Shown here: positions 49,791 to 62,633 of the stretch, piece by piece
How positions within the stretch are numbered: the stretch's first letter is position 1
Layout of the letters: every line of letters begins with the position of its first letter
From: Urechis unicinctus
Lineage: Eukaryota > Annelida > Polychaeta > Xenopneusta > Urechidae
Reading direction: 5' to 3'
NCBI GenBank assembly: GCA_034190875.2
Contig: CM067344.1
Span: 26,576,422 to 26,640,421, forward strand
DNA length: 64,000 nt
Translations under genes and position numbers: made by a program
Notes under the pieces: generated by a model
What the model was told of the DNA's origin: nothing
The model's input: the letters and a program-made list of their open reading frames with translations, nothing else
Database searches by the model: none

Positions 49791-50693
49791 AGAGCTGGTG
49801 AGTACATGCCCCATAAAACGATCGTTTGTAAGATGAAAATTCCTTGGGTCGAATCCGTTGTGGAGTAGGATCTACCTTACCAGCTGCAGAGGTGTAAAGC
49901 TGGATGTAAGCCTCGCCGACCGTTTTAGTCATTACTGTTCCCAGTAATGCTTGTTTAGCTCGAACCTCAAACCGATTTATTCTGCAGTTTACACCCCCCC
50001 CCCCCTCCCCCCCATACACACACTTACACACAAGCGGTGCTGCTGGTCTTCTTCTCTTCCTAAGTTGCGACCCTACTCCAGATGTGCACCCTCCTGTGGC
50101 TGTGTGCTTGATGACAAAGTCGTATTCCAGCGGAGTCTCATTGAGTCCACCACAGTTCATGGTTTGCGATGAGATACGGAGTATATTGCACCTTATTGTA
50201 GTTGACATTCCTGTATGGCGCTCATTGCAACCTGGTGTATGGATACTTATATATTTACTGTTCATATGCTATAAGCGGTCGGTTAGTTATCGGTTAACAG
50301 TAATGAAGCCCAAACGAAGTTGTGTGTTGTGAAGACGTTGAGTATATAATCACAGAACGCAATGACGTAACACACGAATTATGAAGACGTTTGGTTAAAG
50401 AAATAGATTACATCTTACCCAAATCCTGTCGATGGTATGAAGATAAACTGAAAAAACTCCTTTGCTGTCAATGTTATCATCCTCAACAGTAAGCAGTCCG
50501 TATTAGCAGTATCGTACCAATGACCTAATTGTTGTGCTTTTAATAGACTTCCATCATGGGCCATGTCTAACACCTTTATGTGTTGTGGTTCATGCCTCAT
50601 ACAATATCATTCACTTCCATTACTGGCCATGATATTCAAAGTGTTATTAGTATTAAGATACCAAAAACACTCAATCGACTTTTCAAAATATAT
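49791..50693. other. Intergenic DNA downstream of ABHD13
   Basis: Poly-C interruption at 49995-50012. Short ORFs only; no recognised gene. Confidence 0.35.
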
Positions 50694-50699
50694 TTTATT
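50694..50699 (-). terminator. Poly(A) signal of ABHD13
   Basis: AATAAA on the minus strand, about 445 bases past the ABHD13 stop. The first clear signal downstream on that strand. Confidence 0.5.
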
Positions 50700-51141
50700 G
50701 GTTAGGGTACAAGCTAATTTCAATGGTGTAATTAGACACTGAAATCAGCACCAATGTATTGCTGTAATAGTAATTACAATATAATAGGACACATCTGTTG
50801 TGACAAGAATCAAGGCACTAGATGGTTCAACACAATAATAACAAAGCCTCTCCAGGTTCTGTATATTAGGGCACACACATGTGTGGTGCTTGGTAGAGTA
50901 AGTCAATGCTATTAAAAATCCTGTTTGGAGTTAGGTTCAGCATATATAATAAATAGATCAGTGGACGACAAGCAGGTTTTAATAACATCCTTTCCTAAAC
51001 ATTTTAACATAGGTAGCATGCCTCAGCATCACCAATAATGCATAGATGTATTTGAGCACACAGCAAGAGCTCGGTAGTTTATTGGGATTCTTGGAGCCAG
51101 CTTTATCATTAAACATTTTGTGGAATTCTTTGAAAAACTGA

Positions 51142-53994
51142 TCACAACACAAAAGCTCCACCATCATCAAATGGAATGTTAGTTGTATATGACCCATCCT
51201 TCTTAGTGGACTTGTCACTTCCAGTCTGAGCAACCTGGGTAAAAAATATTAAGTTGATTCAAATTGTACCAGGGATTAATAAAGCTATTAAAAAGAGCAT
51301 TATTTACTTGGACATTTGTGGATGTTTCAAGATTAAGTTATCCTTCCAGACAGGAGGACTTAGTCTTTAAACAAATGACACAGAAGGCAAGGAAACAAAG
51401 GTAATCCATCCAACCTTTTTTCCTTGGGTTAAAACAGGTGTGAAGTATAGGGTTTTTAATATGCATAATTCAAACTAAATTTGATTTTTAACTCAGTATC
51501 AAACACATTACAGGAAATAACATTAAAAAAGCTTACCTCTGTAAGGAACCTATTAATTGTCTCATAATATCCACTGCACTGCCATGTTTCATTGTGAGTT
51601 CCCCCAGGAAACCTAGCTATCCGTTTCAGGGAACTACTGGATGCCTGTAAAGAAATACACTGTAATAGCTACAACACATTATGGATACATACACAATCAC
51701 ATGAAAACAATATAACCCAAACGAATAAACTCAATAACCAACAAAATATATACCGCATTTACTTGTGTATAGGTCGCAAAGTTTTGGACAAACGTTCAAT
51801 AAAGAAAGGGGTGAGTGACGTTTACACGTGTGTGATCTTAATATGGTAGGCTAGAGGTATAGCATTCATGCACAAACCCAAATGATTGCACCCCTATATG
51901 AAGAATGATAATATTGATCACCTGATGAAGTTTCTCCATCATAGGTGGAGGGATGAGTGTATCTGCTTGTCCGGAGAGAAACATAGTGGGACAGCCTAGG
52001 TTTTCTATGCGCTGCAGTGACGGATACTAGATAACACACCACATGTTACAAGTTAATGGATGTCAGCCAATAAATGATATCATGAGCCATCAAAGTATGT
52101 GTAAAGAAATGGTTAAAAAAGTATCAGAGATGTAAAATGTTTGGTCCATGTGCCTATCCTAAACCTTGGTTTTCAATATCATACCTTGTTCTTGAAACAC
52201 CATTTGGGAAGATAATGCAAGGGCTTGAAGTCAAATATGTGTCTGCCTATATCAGGTAGTGATGTGAAAGTGTTCTCCACAATGAGGCAATGTATCTTTG
52301 GGGTATACAGGGGTTGACTTGCCAGATGTATCGCCACAGCACCTCCCAAAGATCGCCCAAACACAATCAATTTGCTCTGGTTTATATCTGTGCGTTCGGA
52401 TAAATAATCAAATGCCGCCTGAGCGTCTAAGCTGAAACCTATAGCAGTCAAATGCAACAATAAGTCACTATAACTATGCATAAGACATAAAGGATAAATA
52501 CTCAGATGCCATAGTTACAGACATGACTGAAATACAACAGAAATAATGAAACATAAGACATAGTTAATGGCATAATGTAACAATTTCACAATTCCTTCAT
52601 CAATTTCATTTGACAACCAACTTATTTGTGGCAATACCTTAGCTTGGGCAATTTATTGACAAAGAAACTAGACCTGATTCAGAAGGTTTTCCAGTGCTTT
52701 TCCCATATCCACGGTATTCAACCAGTAATACATTGACCCGCAGAGATGTGTATAGGGCATAGGCGTTGGATAACCTTACAAGAAGCAAAACCAAATATAT
52801 GCAGACTGCAATTTCAGCTTGAAATGCTTTTTGTGTTGAGATGCTTGGACAAACAGTAAGAAATTTAATGGATGTTGATGAAAAATACATGATGCATAAC
52901 CATGCATGCAGGAAGAAAAAAAAAACAATGAGGCTTGCTAACTCACCTGTGGCCGATGTTCCCTGCATTTCCATGAAAAAATATCACAGTGGGGACCATT
53001 CCCATCAAAGGAGGTAACTGCTTTATAAGCATCATATTAACATGCACACTATCTTTAGCCTTCACAAAGATATTTTCAAAGGGTAATCTGAGCAGGCTGG
53101 GAGATTCAACATATATTCTTGAATGTTGTGGTTGGTCTGGATAGTAGAGTAGCATGTCCTGGGCATTGTATAAGACCCCTGTAGCATTAAGATAATATTT
53201 TTTTATAAATGTAATTGAATTAATAATTAGGTGCATAGAACAGTAGGAATTTGAGAGACATAAGAAGTAGGAATTAACCCATAATTCTTTTCAAAATAGC
53301 TAAAAAACTGTCTCTATTGGAACTAAGGTTTTTGACCGCTAAACATGTCTTAAATTTTCACTGAAATAATCTGCTTGGCGGGAGGGGTTGGGGGAAATAA
53401 ATATGTCCATGAAAGACACACGCAACCATCAGCGTGTTCTACATTCCACATGGCAAAATAAATTGCCAAAGTACATTAGCAACTGTGATCAGCCGCATTG
53501 CACGTGTCGACAGAAGCTCAATTGTTAACATCCAGCTGTATGATATCAGGCCAGCTGTATCATTCATCAGGGAGCATTTAACTCAGGCAGAGCAATACAA
53601 GTGGGAAGAAAAGACTGAGTGCAAAATGATACATCATATGACACAAATAAGTTTTTTTTGTATATCAGCTCAAAGGTAATGTTGGTACCAAGAAGGGAGT
53701 GTTCATGTACCATTAAAAGCACTCACCTGCTATTGCAAATAACAGGAAGGTAAATGTAACTATTCCACCATAAAACCAATACAGCAGGAAAAGTATTAAG
53801 AATGTGGCAGCACTGATGGCCCAGAATTTCCGCAGCAGCAGACAAAGGAGTCTGACAATGACCATGACAACCGCCAGCTTCCTTCCCTGGCGACCAGCCA
53901 TGATAGCCTGCTCTGCAGTGTTCAACAGGGCATCTTTGCTGTGGCTCTCCGACTTGCTCACTGCTGGCTTATCTCCACGTTTGTCCATTGCCAT
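51142..53994 (-). CDS. ABHD13: ABHD13 orthologue, membrane alpha/beta-hydrolase, 7 coding exons
   Basis: Exons 53727-53994, 52947-53178, 52674-52774, 52185-52438, 51922-52026, 51537-51644, 51142-51234; phases agree throughout, 386 residues. Exon 1 encodes a variable cytosolic N-terminus and a hydrophobic anchor (AATFLILFLLYWFYGGIVTF). Then come LLYYPDQPQHSRIYV, FFHGNAGNIGHR (oxyanion region), YRGYGKSTGKPSESG, nucleophile elbow GRSLGGA (Ser), LSGQADTLIPP (Asp) and PGGTHNETW (His). This is the ABHD13/Bem46 signature. One donor (exon 3, GTCTAG) is weak but required by homology. A 5' UTR exon edge is likely at 54109. The substrate is unknown in the family. Confidence 0.93.
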
Positions 53995-54109
53995 CCATCA
54001 AGTGAGGATGGGGACGAAAACAACTGAGCACCGTTGGTAATTTGGGTAACATGGGGTGATATGTACTCAGGCCTGTGACTGGAACATCCACCTCAGTTTC
54101 CTTATTAAT

Positions 54110-55370
54110 CTGTCAAATATCTGAAACACACAACCGAGTTACATGCCAGATTACACTATATGGTTGATGTTTACAGGTTATAATCAGAACATTGAGGTGG
54201 ATTGGTATTATTCTCATATCACTTACAAAGGACAGCATTTATCAGAAATTAATATTAAATAAGGTTATCATTTTATACATTTCAGATATCCTATGGAATG
54301 TACAAACCCAGATAACTTTCTGGTTGGTTCAGGTAAACTTTTTAGGTATTACTTCTGCTTCATAATGCACAGCTGGAAATTTGATATTTGGTTTGAAACT
54401 AGCTTTATACTTACTACAAGCCCAACATGCACATATGCCTGCCCAAACTATGTTTTTATAACCAGATAAACTGTATTATGCACAAGTTTAAATTATGACC
54501 ATATATACACATTGGAGACAAATGAAATTGTAACAACATTGGTTTTTTTCTTTTAACTATACCGTATTTAAAAATCATTCATGGTAGGCCTGTCAATACT
54601 GACAATGAAATACAAAAGACAGACATGAAAATTTGGAGCAACAACAATGGGAAATTAAATAGTTACTTTGGCGCTATAAGGATTTGGGCAACACTCATCC
54701 TTTGTCATTTTGACTAACTGTGATGAGAAATTGATCAGAAAATACTTTTGAAAGCATCTTAATATGGGCATATGGCCAAAGACAAATCTCCATGTTTGTC
54801 AAGCCTAGTGAATTCAAATATATACAACAATGCAAAGAGTAAGTAATACTTATTTTCAAAGAAATTATCCTTGTGATATGTTCTCCTAGGAGACAGTGAC
54901 TGTTGGCCTAAATAACCTCACTATCTCTTTCTGCATGAAACCATCTACCATCAAAGTTATATTTATCATTTCAGTGAAGGTAAAGGATTTCAACCAATAC
55001 AGGAATTACTTCTAAATCCACAACCCTTGAAAAATGCATCGCACTTGCATCTAAATGCTTTGTCTGTCGACTTGACAATCTGTTTCCAAATTTAACCCCA
55101 ACAAATCCCAAACATCTGCAATTGATATGAATGGAATTGAAACCCTAGGTGTACATCATATAAGCTATTTCAGTGAGAGACTGTTTATCATTAGATAATA
55201 AACTTTGGGTTTATATCAATTTATGTTTCTCTGTATACATGTACACCAGGCAATTTCAGAATTGCACTCCTCTCCTACTTGATTCCCGAATCGCTCTGTG
55301 TTTTTGAGAACTCTCAAATGTTGTGTTCTGCCTTCTGTTTGCCAACTTGGAGAAGATCAGTAGGGGTAGT
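54110..55370. other. 5' intron or upstream region of ABHD13
   Basis: A likely splice acceptor for the first coding exon lies at 54110-54111 (TTGACAG on minus). No other gene recognised. Confidence 0.35.
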
Positions 55371-55374
55371 TTCT

Positions 55375-55376
<2 letters not shown>

Positions 55377-55435
<59 letters not shown>

Positions 55436-55458
55436 TATATATATATACATATATATAT

Positions 55459-55490
<32 letters not shown>

Positions 55491-55570
55491 CTATATATAT
55501 ATATATATCTATATATATATATATATATCTATATATCTCTCTATCTATATCTCTCTATATATATATCTCT
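55377..55570. repeat. (TA)n / (TATC)n microsatellite
   Basis: TA array decaying into TATC/TCTC toward 55570. Confidence 0.9.
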
Positions 55571-55971
55571 CTCCCAACACTAGAGCTACTAGCTATTGTC
55601 AGTCCTAATATAATACCTGAGTCAGCAGGGGGCCTTCTGCTCACCTTGAAATTTAGCAATATTTCAACTGCACAGGATGGCTTCGTAATTATGCCAAAAG
55701 TTTACCGAATTCCCTTATATTCCTCTGAAATATAAGATTTTTTCGTAAAACATGAATGACATACATAATTCAGTACAATCCAAGATGGCTAGATCACCTA
55801 CTTCTCCATCACAGCAATTCACTGCATTAGTTCCATCAAAATTCCACAACACTTGTCACACGTAGCCTGGTACCAGACCTTGATGTCATTGACTTTCTGT
55901 AAAGTTCAGCAATAATCCAAGCCATAAGTGGTGGACAATCAAGAGTCAACTCATTGACTTTTATACTGAAT

Positions 55972-56472
55972 CAGGGCTGGAAATTAACTAAGTCATCAGG
56001 ATGGGTGGCCAGGATATGTTACCTGTCCTTAACAGATTCTACCCATCCACACAAAAACTGCTTCACCTTTTCACAAATTCAACCTTTGATAATTGGGAAC
56101 AGTCAGGCAGTCTTAATGACTTGTTAACCGTATAGTACTATATTAGTAATGTTATCAGGCCAGGGCTACACACAAAATTAACATTGAGGGTAATCTAGCC
56201 TCAAGACCAAAATAGTTGTAGCATTAAATTCATGTTTCAGGATAGATAAACCACCCCTGAGCACAAGTAACCAGCAATGTTGTGTTCTGTAGTAACAGAG
56301 TAAAAGTCTGAGGACGAAATGCTATTTGGTAAGAAATGACCACACACCATGCTGCACTGCTAGGTGCAAAACAGAGCTGTAATAAACAAACAGTGTTCAC
56401 CGTGAAAAGTTACCCGTCAGCCGGACGTGTGATTAGGCTATTTCTCCCCGCCCGGCCATAAAATCAGCCCTG
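55972..56472. mobile_element. 501 bp hAT-like MITE
   Basis: Ends CAGGGCTG...CAGCCCTG form 8 bp perfect TIRs; the left end continues GAAATTAACTAAG, a common hAT-type start. CTGAAT lies immediately on both sides (55966-55971 and 56473-56478). hAT duplications are usually 8 bp, so the outer bases may have mutated or the family is a relative. No ORF inside. Confidence 0.65.
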
Positions 56473-56784
56473 CTGAATGACATATAAAGATGAACCATCC
56501 ACAGGTATTCTTAAATATTTCACCATGCTAACTTATATATTTAGATCGCCATTGCTTCTCTTAATATGCATATAAAAAAACTATCATTCAAAAAATATTC
56601 GTCTGCATTTTCTACATGTTGGATTCCACAAAATATACACAATGATGAGGCATTGCTTCCTGGACCATGTTGGTGCACAGACGGAATGGTGGCCGATATA
56701 TCCACTTCAAATTTGCTTCCCATCAATTTGCATGATTAAATGTGAACACTTCAGCAAATTGGCTGAGAAACAACTTAATTAAAA

Positions 56785-56846
56785 ATGGATAAAGAGCAGG
56801 ATGAAGAATTATTCCTCGCTTGGCCACCATATTTGGCTTGGAACGG
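56785..56846 (+). other. Possible first exon of an unknown gene
   Basis: MDKEQDEELFLAWPPYLAW then a strong donor (GGGTAAGTCG). Further coding-like sequence follows in 56960-57140, but no matching acceptor or domain could be fixed. Weak. Confidence 0.2.
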
Positions 56847-57021
56847 GTAAGTCGTTACTGCAGACATTGTGCCGATTTGAGGACCATTGACATCAAGCAG
56901 AGATGTGTTTGATCCGTCTGATGCCATACCAACCTCTAATCTCGCAACAAAACGTACCCTACCTTACTGACTGTACCTACTTGGCAGAATATAAAGTTTT
57001 CGCAGAGAAATATAGCCCTAC

Positions 57022-57067
57022 AGGACATCTGAGTAGATGTCCTTCAGGACATCCGAGTAGATGTCCT
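57022..57067. repeat. Two tandem 22 bp hairpins
   Basis: AGGACATCTGAGTAGATGTC-CT and the near-identical copy at 57046-57067 each have 7 bp arms (AGGACAT/ATGTCCT) with an 8-base loop. Confidence 0.8.
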
Positions 57068-59489
57068 AAGACATTCCCTACCCTAATGAAAAAATCCGCA
57101 TTTCAAATCAGATGCCTTGAATTGATAAAACATGGCGAGTAATTTGTTGTCATCGTATGTTTAAATGGTAATGAAAAATTTGCATCGTAGTGGCATTATT
57201 GATGAGCACATCATTTATCATTACAACAAGGTGGAAATAGCTGTGCACAGCGCAGTCCGGGCTATTTCAAACAGAGTTAAAAAAGAATGGTGCGCATTCA
57301 ACTTGGCGTCTGGTGGGATTACTGGCCAAAACCCGGCCCGGGTCCAAACACCCCCGGGGGTTAGGGCCATTTGAGACCTCAAGACTTTTACTAATATATG
57401 AATGCTAGTATGCTATCTACATTTTACTCGAGTATTCCTATCATAGGAACATGCAGTCGGTACCATGAGGGCGTTTGAAGGATGTCTCCTCCTGGCTGTG
57501 AGGTAGAATAGTCCCGGACGGGAGGGTGTTATGAGGGCATTTCCTCACGACCGTGACGGCATTTTGACATCTCAAAACGCCCTCAGCCCCGGCATCCCCA
57601 AGGGTAGGCAAAGAAACTTCGCCTCTGACAGCGCCGCGTTATTTACAACTGTAGACAAAACACCAGGGGCGAGTTGCCTTGCCTACCCCAAGGGCGTTTT
57701 GTCCCGGGGCGTTTTTATGCGGGGGCGTTTTGACCCGATACCGTCTGGGGGCACATATATGCCTTTGTTACCATCGTGATAAAGACTTAACAAGTCAGCT
57801 GCGATCCAACATTATCAAAAGCACGTATACATAAAAATATTCACCTCAAAAGATTTGTCGCCGCTTTTCTTTAATGAATTAACCATAATCTGATAGCTTT
57901 CTTGATATTTTTTTTTGCAAGTCTTATAGTCTACAACGATACTGTCGTGAAAAATAATAATTCTGTAGACCCACGACGTTTCTGACATTATTGACGTCAT
58001 CGTCACAAAATATACAGCATACCTGAGCTGAATTCAGCTTAAGCGCCCAACTAACCTGCTAACGTTGACTCGTTGACTAGCTGTCATTTACACCGGAAGT
58101 CCAAGCAATGCAATGTATATAACAGAAATAATTCGATATTGATGGAATGTATTTCGTTGAATCACAAGACATCTAAGTGGCCATGGTAGCCTAAAGCTTT
58201 AAGTTATAGACTTACTTTATGTTATAAGCCCAACGGCCAACATGTAGTATTTACCAAATGTGATTGACGTTATATTTGGAAGACCAAAGGGATGTGTCAT
58301 TTAGGAAACGTTCATTATTTATGAAGGGGAGGCCCGGGTAACATATTATCAAGCAGTCAGATGTGTTTTGACCACGCACCCACCCCCACTCACGAAAGAT
58401 TGGAAGAAAATTTGACACCTCGTCCCCAATAAAAAAATGTGTGACCTTAGCCCTATCAAATTTATAGTATAATGGTTTCATATGTGAGACAATGTTCTAG
58501 CCAGGTTGGACAGTGATATACACACAATACTTCCTGCAGGGCTAAATACATATTTACGTGAGCACTACCGGATCTCAATATTGGTTAAACAACTAGTGTA
58601 ACAGCTTGAAAATGTAAATTAGTCAACATAAAGTATCAAATATGAACCATACATGCAAGCATTTATTGATAATAATACTATTTACAAATTATACACTTGA
58701 TTTTACAAATAACTGTGATGCTGGGTTATGTGGCTCCAGTTCAAATGTGAGACAAACAAATGATATATTTAAGTATTCATTCAGGAAAAAACAATCAATG
58801 CTAGACACAAAATATATCATACTATTGATGGGTCAAGCCTTCAGGTCTCACTAGCTAGTATCACCACTAAAACAATATACAGATATATCATAGTTAACTC
58901 ACATCAACACTTTCCACAGAGAGCACCATTTTACAATTATATATCAATTCCACCAGATTCAAAAAATTATAAAACATAGTAAATATTGCACATCTTAATC
59001 TAAAATACAGGTCAAGTTGGAATATTATTTTGTTCAATCTCATTCTTGAGAAGTAGTCATTTCAGGAAATTTTGTCACAAGACAAAATATAGTTATACAC
59101 AACCAAACAACTTAAGCATCATGATTGTTATGGTTATCATATTCAATGGCACCTTGTCATACTCACACCAACAACATGCTTGGTCACACTAGAATACGCA
59201 AGCATTTACAATGCTCCCACATCATCCCATAAAACAAACACAAATATTTGTATTGAAACTTTGAAAGATTTCCAACATAAAAAGAAATGAATGATCCAGT
59301 GTATACAAATATTTGTAACTGCTGGGAGAAATTGTGATTGGTCATGATGCATACAACTAAGCCAAGGCAATAACAAGATAAACTCTATCCATAATAATGA
59401 GTAGCTCTGAAATGAATCCGGTCATGACAACACAGTAGCTAGCTTGATTCAGCAACTGTGGGTTACTACTACTGACATAACAAGACAAT
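57068..59489. other. Intergenic region between WDR45B and ABHD13
   Basis: A GC-rich block at 57320-57770 has four GGGCGTTTT motifs (57574 inverted; 57692, 57707, 57723 direct). The rest is AT-rich. The minus-strand AATAAA at 58662-58667 probably ends WDR45B, giving a 3' UTR of about 820 bases. Confidence 0.4.
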
Positions 59490-62400
59490 CTAGCTGTTCT
59501 CGTCAGTCATTTCAAGGAACTGGGCGTAAACATCACGTGAACATTCACCTTTGGAATTGAAGAGGAACTTATAATAACTCCCATCGGCACATATCACTGC
59601 AATCACACCAGTTGATTTTCAAAGAATATTGAATGAAAATCATCCAAATCAATCATACAATAATTTTCAAAACGTTTTATATACCATGTAAACTAGACTT
59701 ACCAATAACAGAGTTACTTTCTATTGAGGAAGGGGTACCAAAAGCACAAACACATTGTGAACCACCAGGCACTTGGAATTTTGAAAAGCTCCACTTGGAA
59801 CTGAAATACTTTGGAAGGAATGAAGCTGACGCCAGCCTATAAAGGTAAAAAAAACCTCACAAAATTCAGCATAGCACAGGTTGACAATGATAGTGAAACT
59901 GACAGAAAAACAAGTAGGCAATTTGATCACAAGTTATGTATAAGCTTACGGGGATTGTTTGTTTTTCTTTGCATCATCTATTGCAAATATGTGCACGGTA
60001 CCATGGTCGCTCGATACACACAGCAAGGTGGAATCATGGTTGAAATTTATACTGTAACATAGGGTCAAGCATTTTAGGAGCCATGTTTTCATTGTTATTC
60101 AAAGTGATAATAATGAGCAACTGGTGGGAGAAAAATAACAAGAAACAATATGCAAATAAATATCCATGCACATGCTATAATTAAAAACCTCATGAACAAA
60201 CTGACCAGTATATGCTGGCAGCATTAGCTCCTCTACGGAGCTCTTGGAGTTGGATTCCATTTGAAGTGTCAAATACTCTGATCAGTGTTCCCTTTGTACA
60301 GAATACAGTATCTCATTACCATAACTACCAATTGACCAAACTGGAAAGGACCTGAGAAGCACGAATAACGCACCAAACTAACGTTTACCACCTCCAGGTA
60401 ACAGCTTTTCCTGATACTTAGTAAGGATATGGACAGAGTAACAAATAACTACATGTGATCATATATAATATTTTTGATCTTTCTAGATAACCGCCCAAGA
60501 AAATCCTACCTTTTCTGATGCAGTTGCAAGTCTGGTTCCTTGTAGGTTGAGACTTATACAGCTTAGAGGAGCCTCATGGGCTTGTATATCTAATGGGGAT
60601 TTCTCTGTGTTGGCAAGATCCACCACCTGAACATAACCTACTTTGCGACCAGGGAATGCCAGTAGGGAGTTGTTACTATTGGGACAGAGGACACATAGCC
60701 CTGCAATACATCAAATACACAACTAGTGAAAAATATAGAAAGACACTTGGTCAATTGTATGTGGTAACACCAAATCATTTATAATTTCAAATGATGATCA
60801 CTGAACACTAATGAAATGATTACAAGAAAATGTTCCCATCCTAAATTGTTTATTCATGTAGAACTGCATTATCAAGGGAATACCAAAACCCTCTGGCATA
60901 ATTGTTACACATAGAAACCTGGCTCATTTGGTATTACTACAAAATGACACAAAGCAACCTCCAAATACTGTTAGGTAATGCATGGCCAGTGACCCATACA
61001 GTGGTCATGGAGTTAATCGTTTTACAATGCACTCAAAGGTAAAATTTTAAGAGCTTAGTGATTGAACCGCAAGAGAAGGGCATCCATTGTTAAATGTGTT
61101 GGTAAGTTCATTTACTTCACAGGCTATGTGCCACCTAAATGTATCAGATTTTCCTAATTTAAGGATTCAAGTACCTAGGGAATAAGGTAAAGGTCATTTA
61201 TAACCTAAGGTCTTAACATACATTTGGCCTCAAATAATTTACAAAAGGTTCTGTGATTGCTTGGAGTTGGATACAGCATTTTCAACTCTACATTGGGTTT
61301 AAATGGAACATTATTATCAGTCATGCTTTCATAATTCAGGAGTCAAAGGTCATGCAGAGCTGATTATTAGTTTACATGGATATATAAGCTAAAGAGCGGT
61401 TTATGAATTAATTAGAGCTGATAGCTAGCTACCTTACAAAATGTGCTATCAAAAGTTTAAGAATATACATAGTGACAAGCAGGTCGACAGACTTTATAAT
61501 GATGTGCCATAAATTTACAGAGGGACAGACGCCTGAGGAAAAGTATATAATAGGCTGAACTGCAGAGCTTAAAATGCTTCTACATATTACAAAAACTTGA
61601 GTGAGGCCAGTTTCACCTTCCTGGCCCAAGACTAGAAGCATCATTCACTGTCAAGTCAACCATTTAAAAGACAACCAGAGATGTATCCAGATAAGGTCCC
61701 AGATAAGTCACAAACTCAATGTTACACAGATTACAGAGCACACTCTGCTAGACATTATGGCCAAGACTGAATCATCACAGGGAGGATGGGAAAGTCAACC
61801 ACATGGGATCTACCACAAGTGGTGGCCACTTTGGTCATCAGGCACTTAGTTGCCAAAACCAACCAAACAGCAACAACACTTACCTTTAGAATTTGTGCAT
61901 GTTTCAAATACATGTAGCTGTTGTGGATTCTGTGTGAAGGTGTACACTTTTATCATGGCATCAAGGACTACCACAATCCTGCAAATGAAATCAACCTTTT
62001 AACCGGTAGTAGAAAGTATAACACAATGAAATCATGCCTTATATGATATGAAGTCGGGAGAACAAGATACAACAGTGACTACCGATCTCGTCGCAACCTG
62101 ACAGAGCGAACCTCTGAGGAAAATTCCAGCTCTATGACATGTTTTTTCTTGAGATCATCCCAGACCATGACTGAAAATCAACCATATTTAGAGAGTAAGA
62201 CCGATATAGTCATGTACCAAACTTAAATCACCAGCTACAGTCTTATTGTGCTCCAGCCGTTTAGACAAGTAGAAATTACATAATTCATGATTCACAACTC
62301 ACAAACATAAGCAATTCGACCTAAGCTAAGAAAATAAAACATGTTGCATAGTGATTGAGCTCACCTTTATTGGGAGGGTATTTGGGTGATTTACCTCCAC

Positions 62401-62633
62401 CCACCAGGGCCAGGTAGTTGCAACGGAACAGCATCTCCACATGAGCAACACCCCCCTCAGAAAAGTCTTCACAAGTCAAACCAAACTCATTCAGTACTTC
62501 AGTCGCATTCATTAAATGGTGGAAAAAGAGATACAAACTTGCTGAAGCTGTCGTTCACCTTGCCTTTCTTTCTCCTTCAGTGGGTCGGAGTTGTACACCC
62601 GAAAGCCGGTTTCCATGCCACAAGCAAAGCATC
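59490..62633 (-). CDS. WDR45B: WDR45B/WIPI3 orthologue, partial (first exon not seen)
   Basis: Nine coding exons: 62559-62633, 62365-62466, 62083-62170, 61884-61978, 60510-60700, 60206-60291, 59950-60051, 59703-59836, 59490-59596; phases agree throughout. The chain begins [20 protein letters not shown]. The PROPPIN lipid-binding motif is LRRG ([12 protein letters not shown]), where family members have the FRRG/LRRG that binds PI3[13 protein letters not shown] and [12 protein letters not shown] complete a seven-bladed propeller. WIPI3 acts in autophagosome formation. One acceptor (62467) is pyrimidine-poor. The N-terminal ~20 residues are expected on an exon further right, probably past 64000. 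Confidence 0.92.

Noticed and set aside
53434-53679. Plus-strand ORF inside ABHD13 intron 1
   Set aside because: No domain, no splice support; possibly a fragment of an old repeat.
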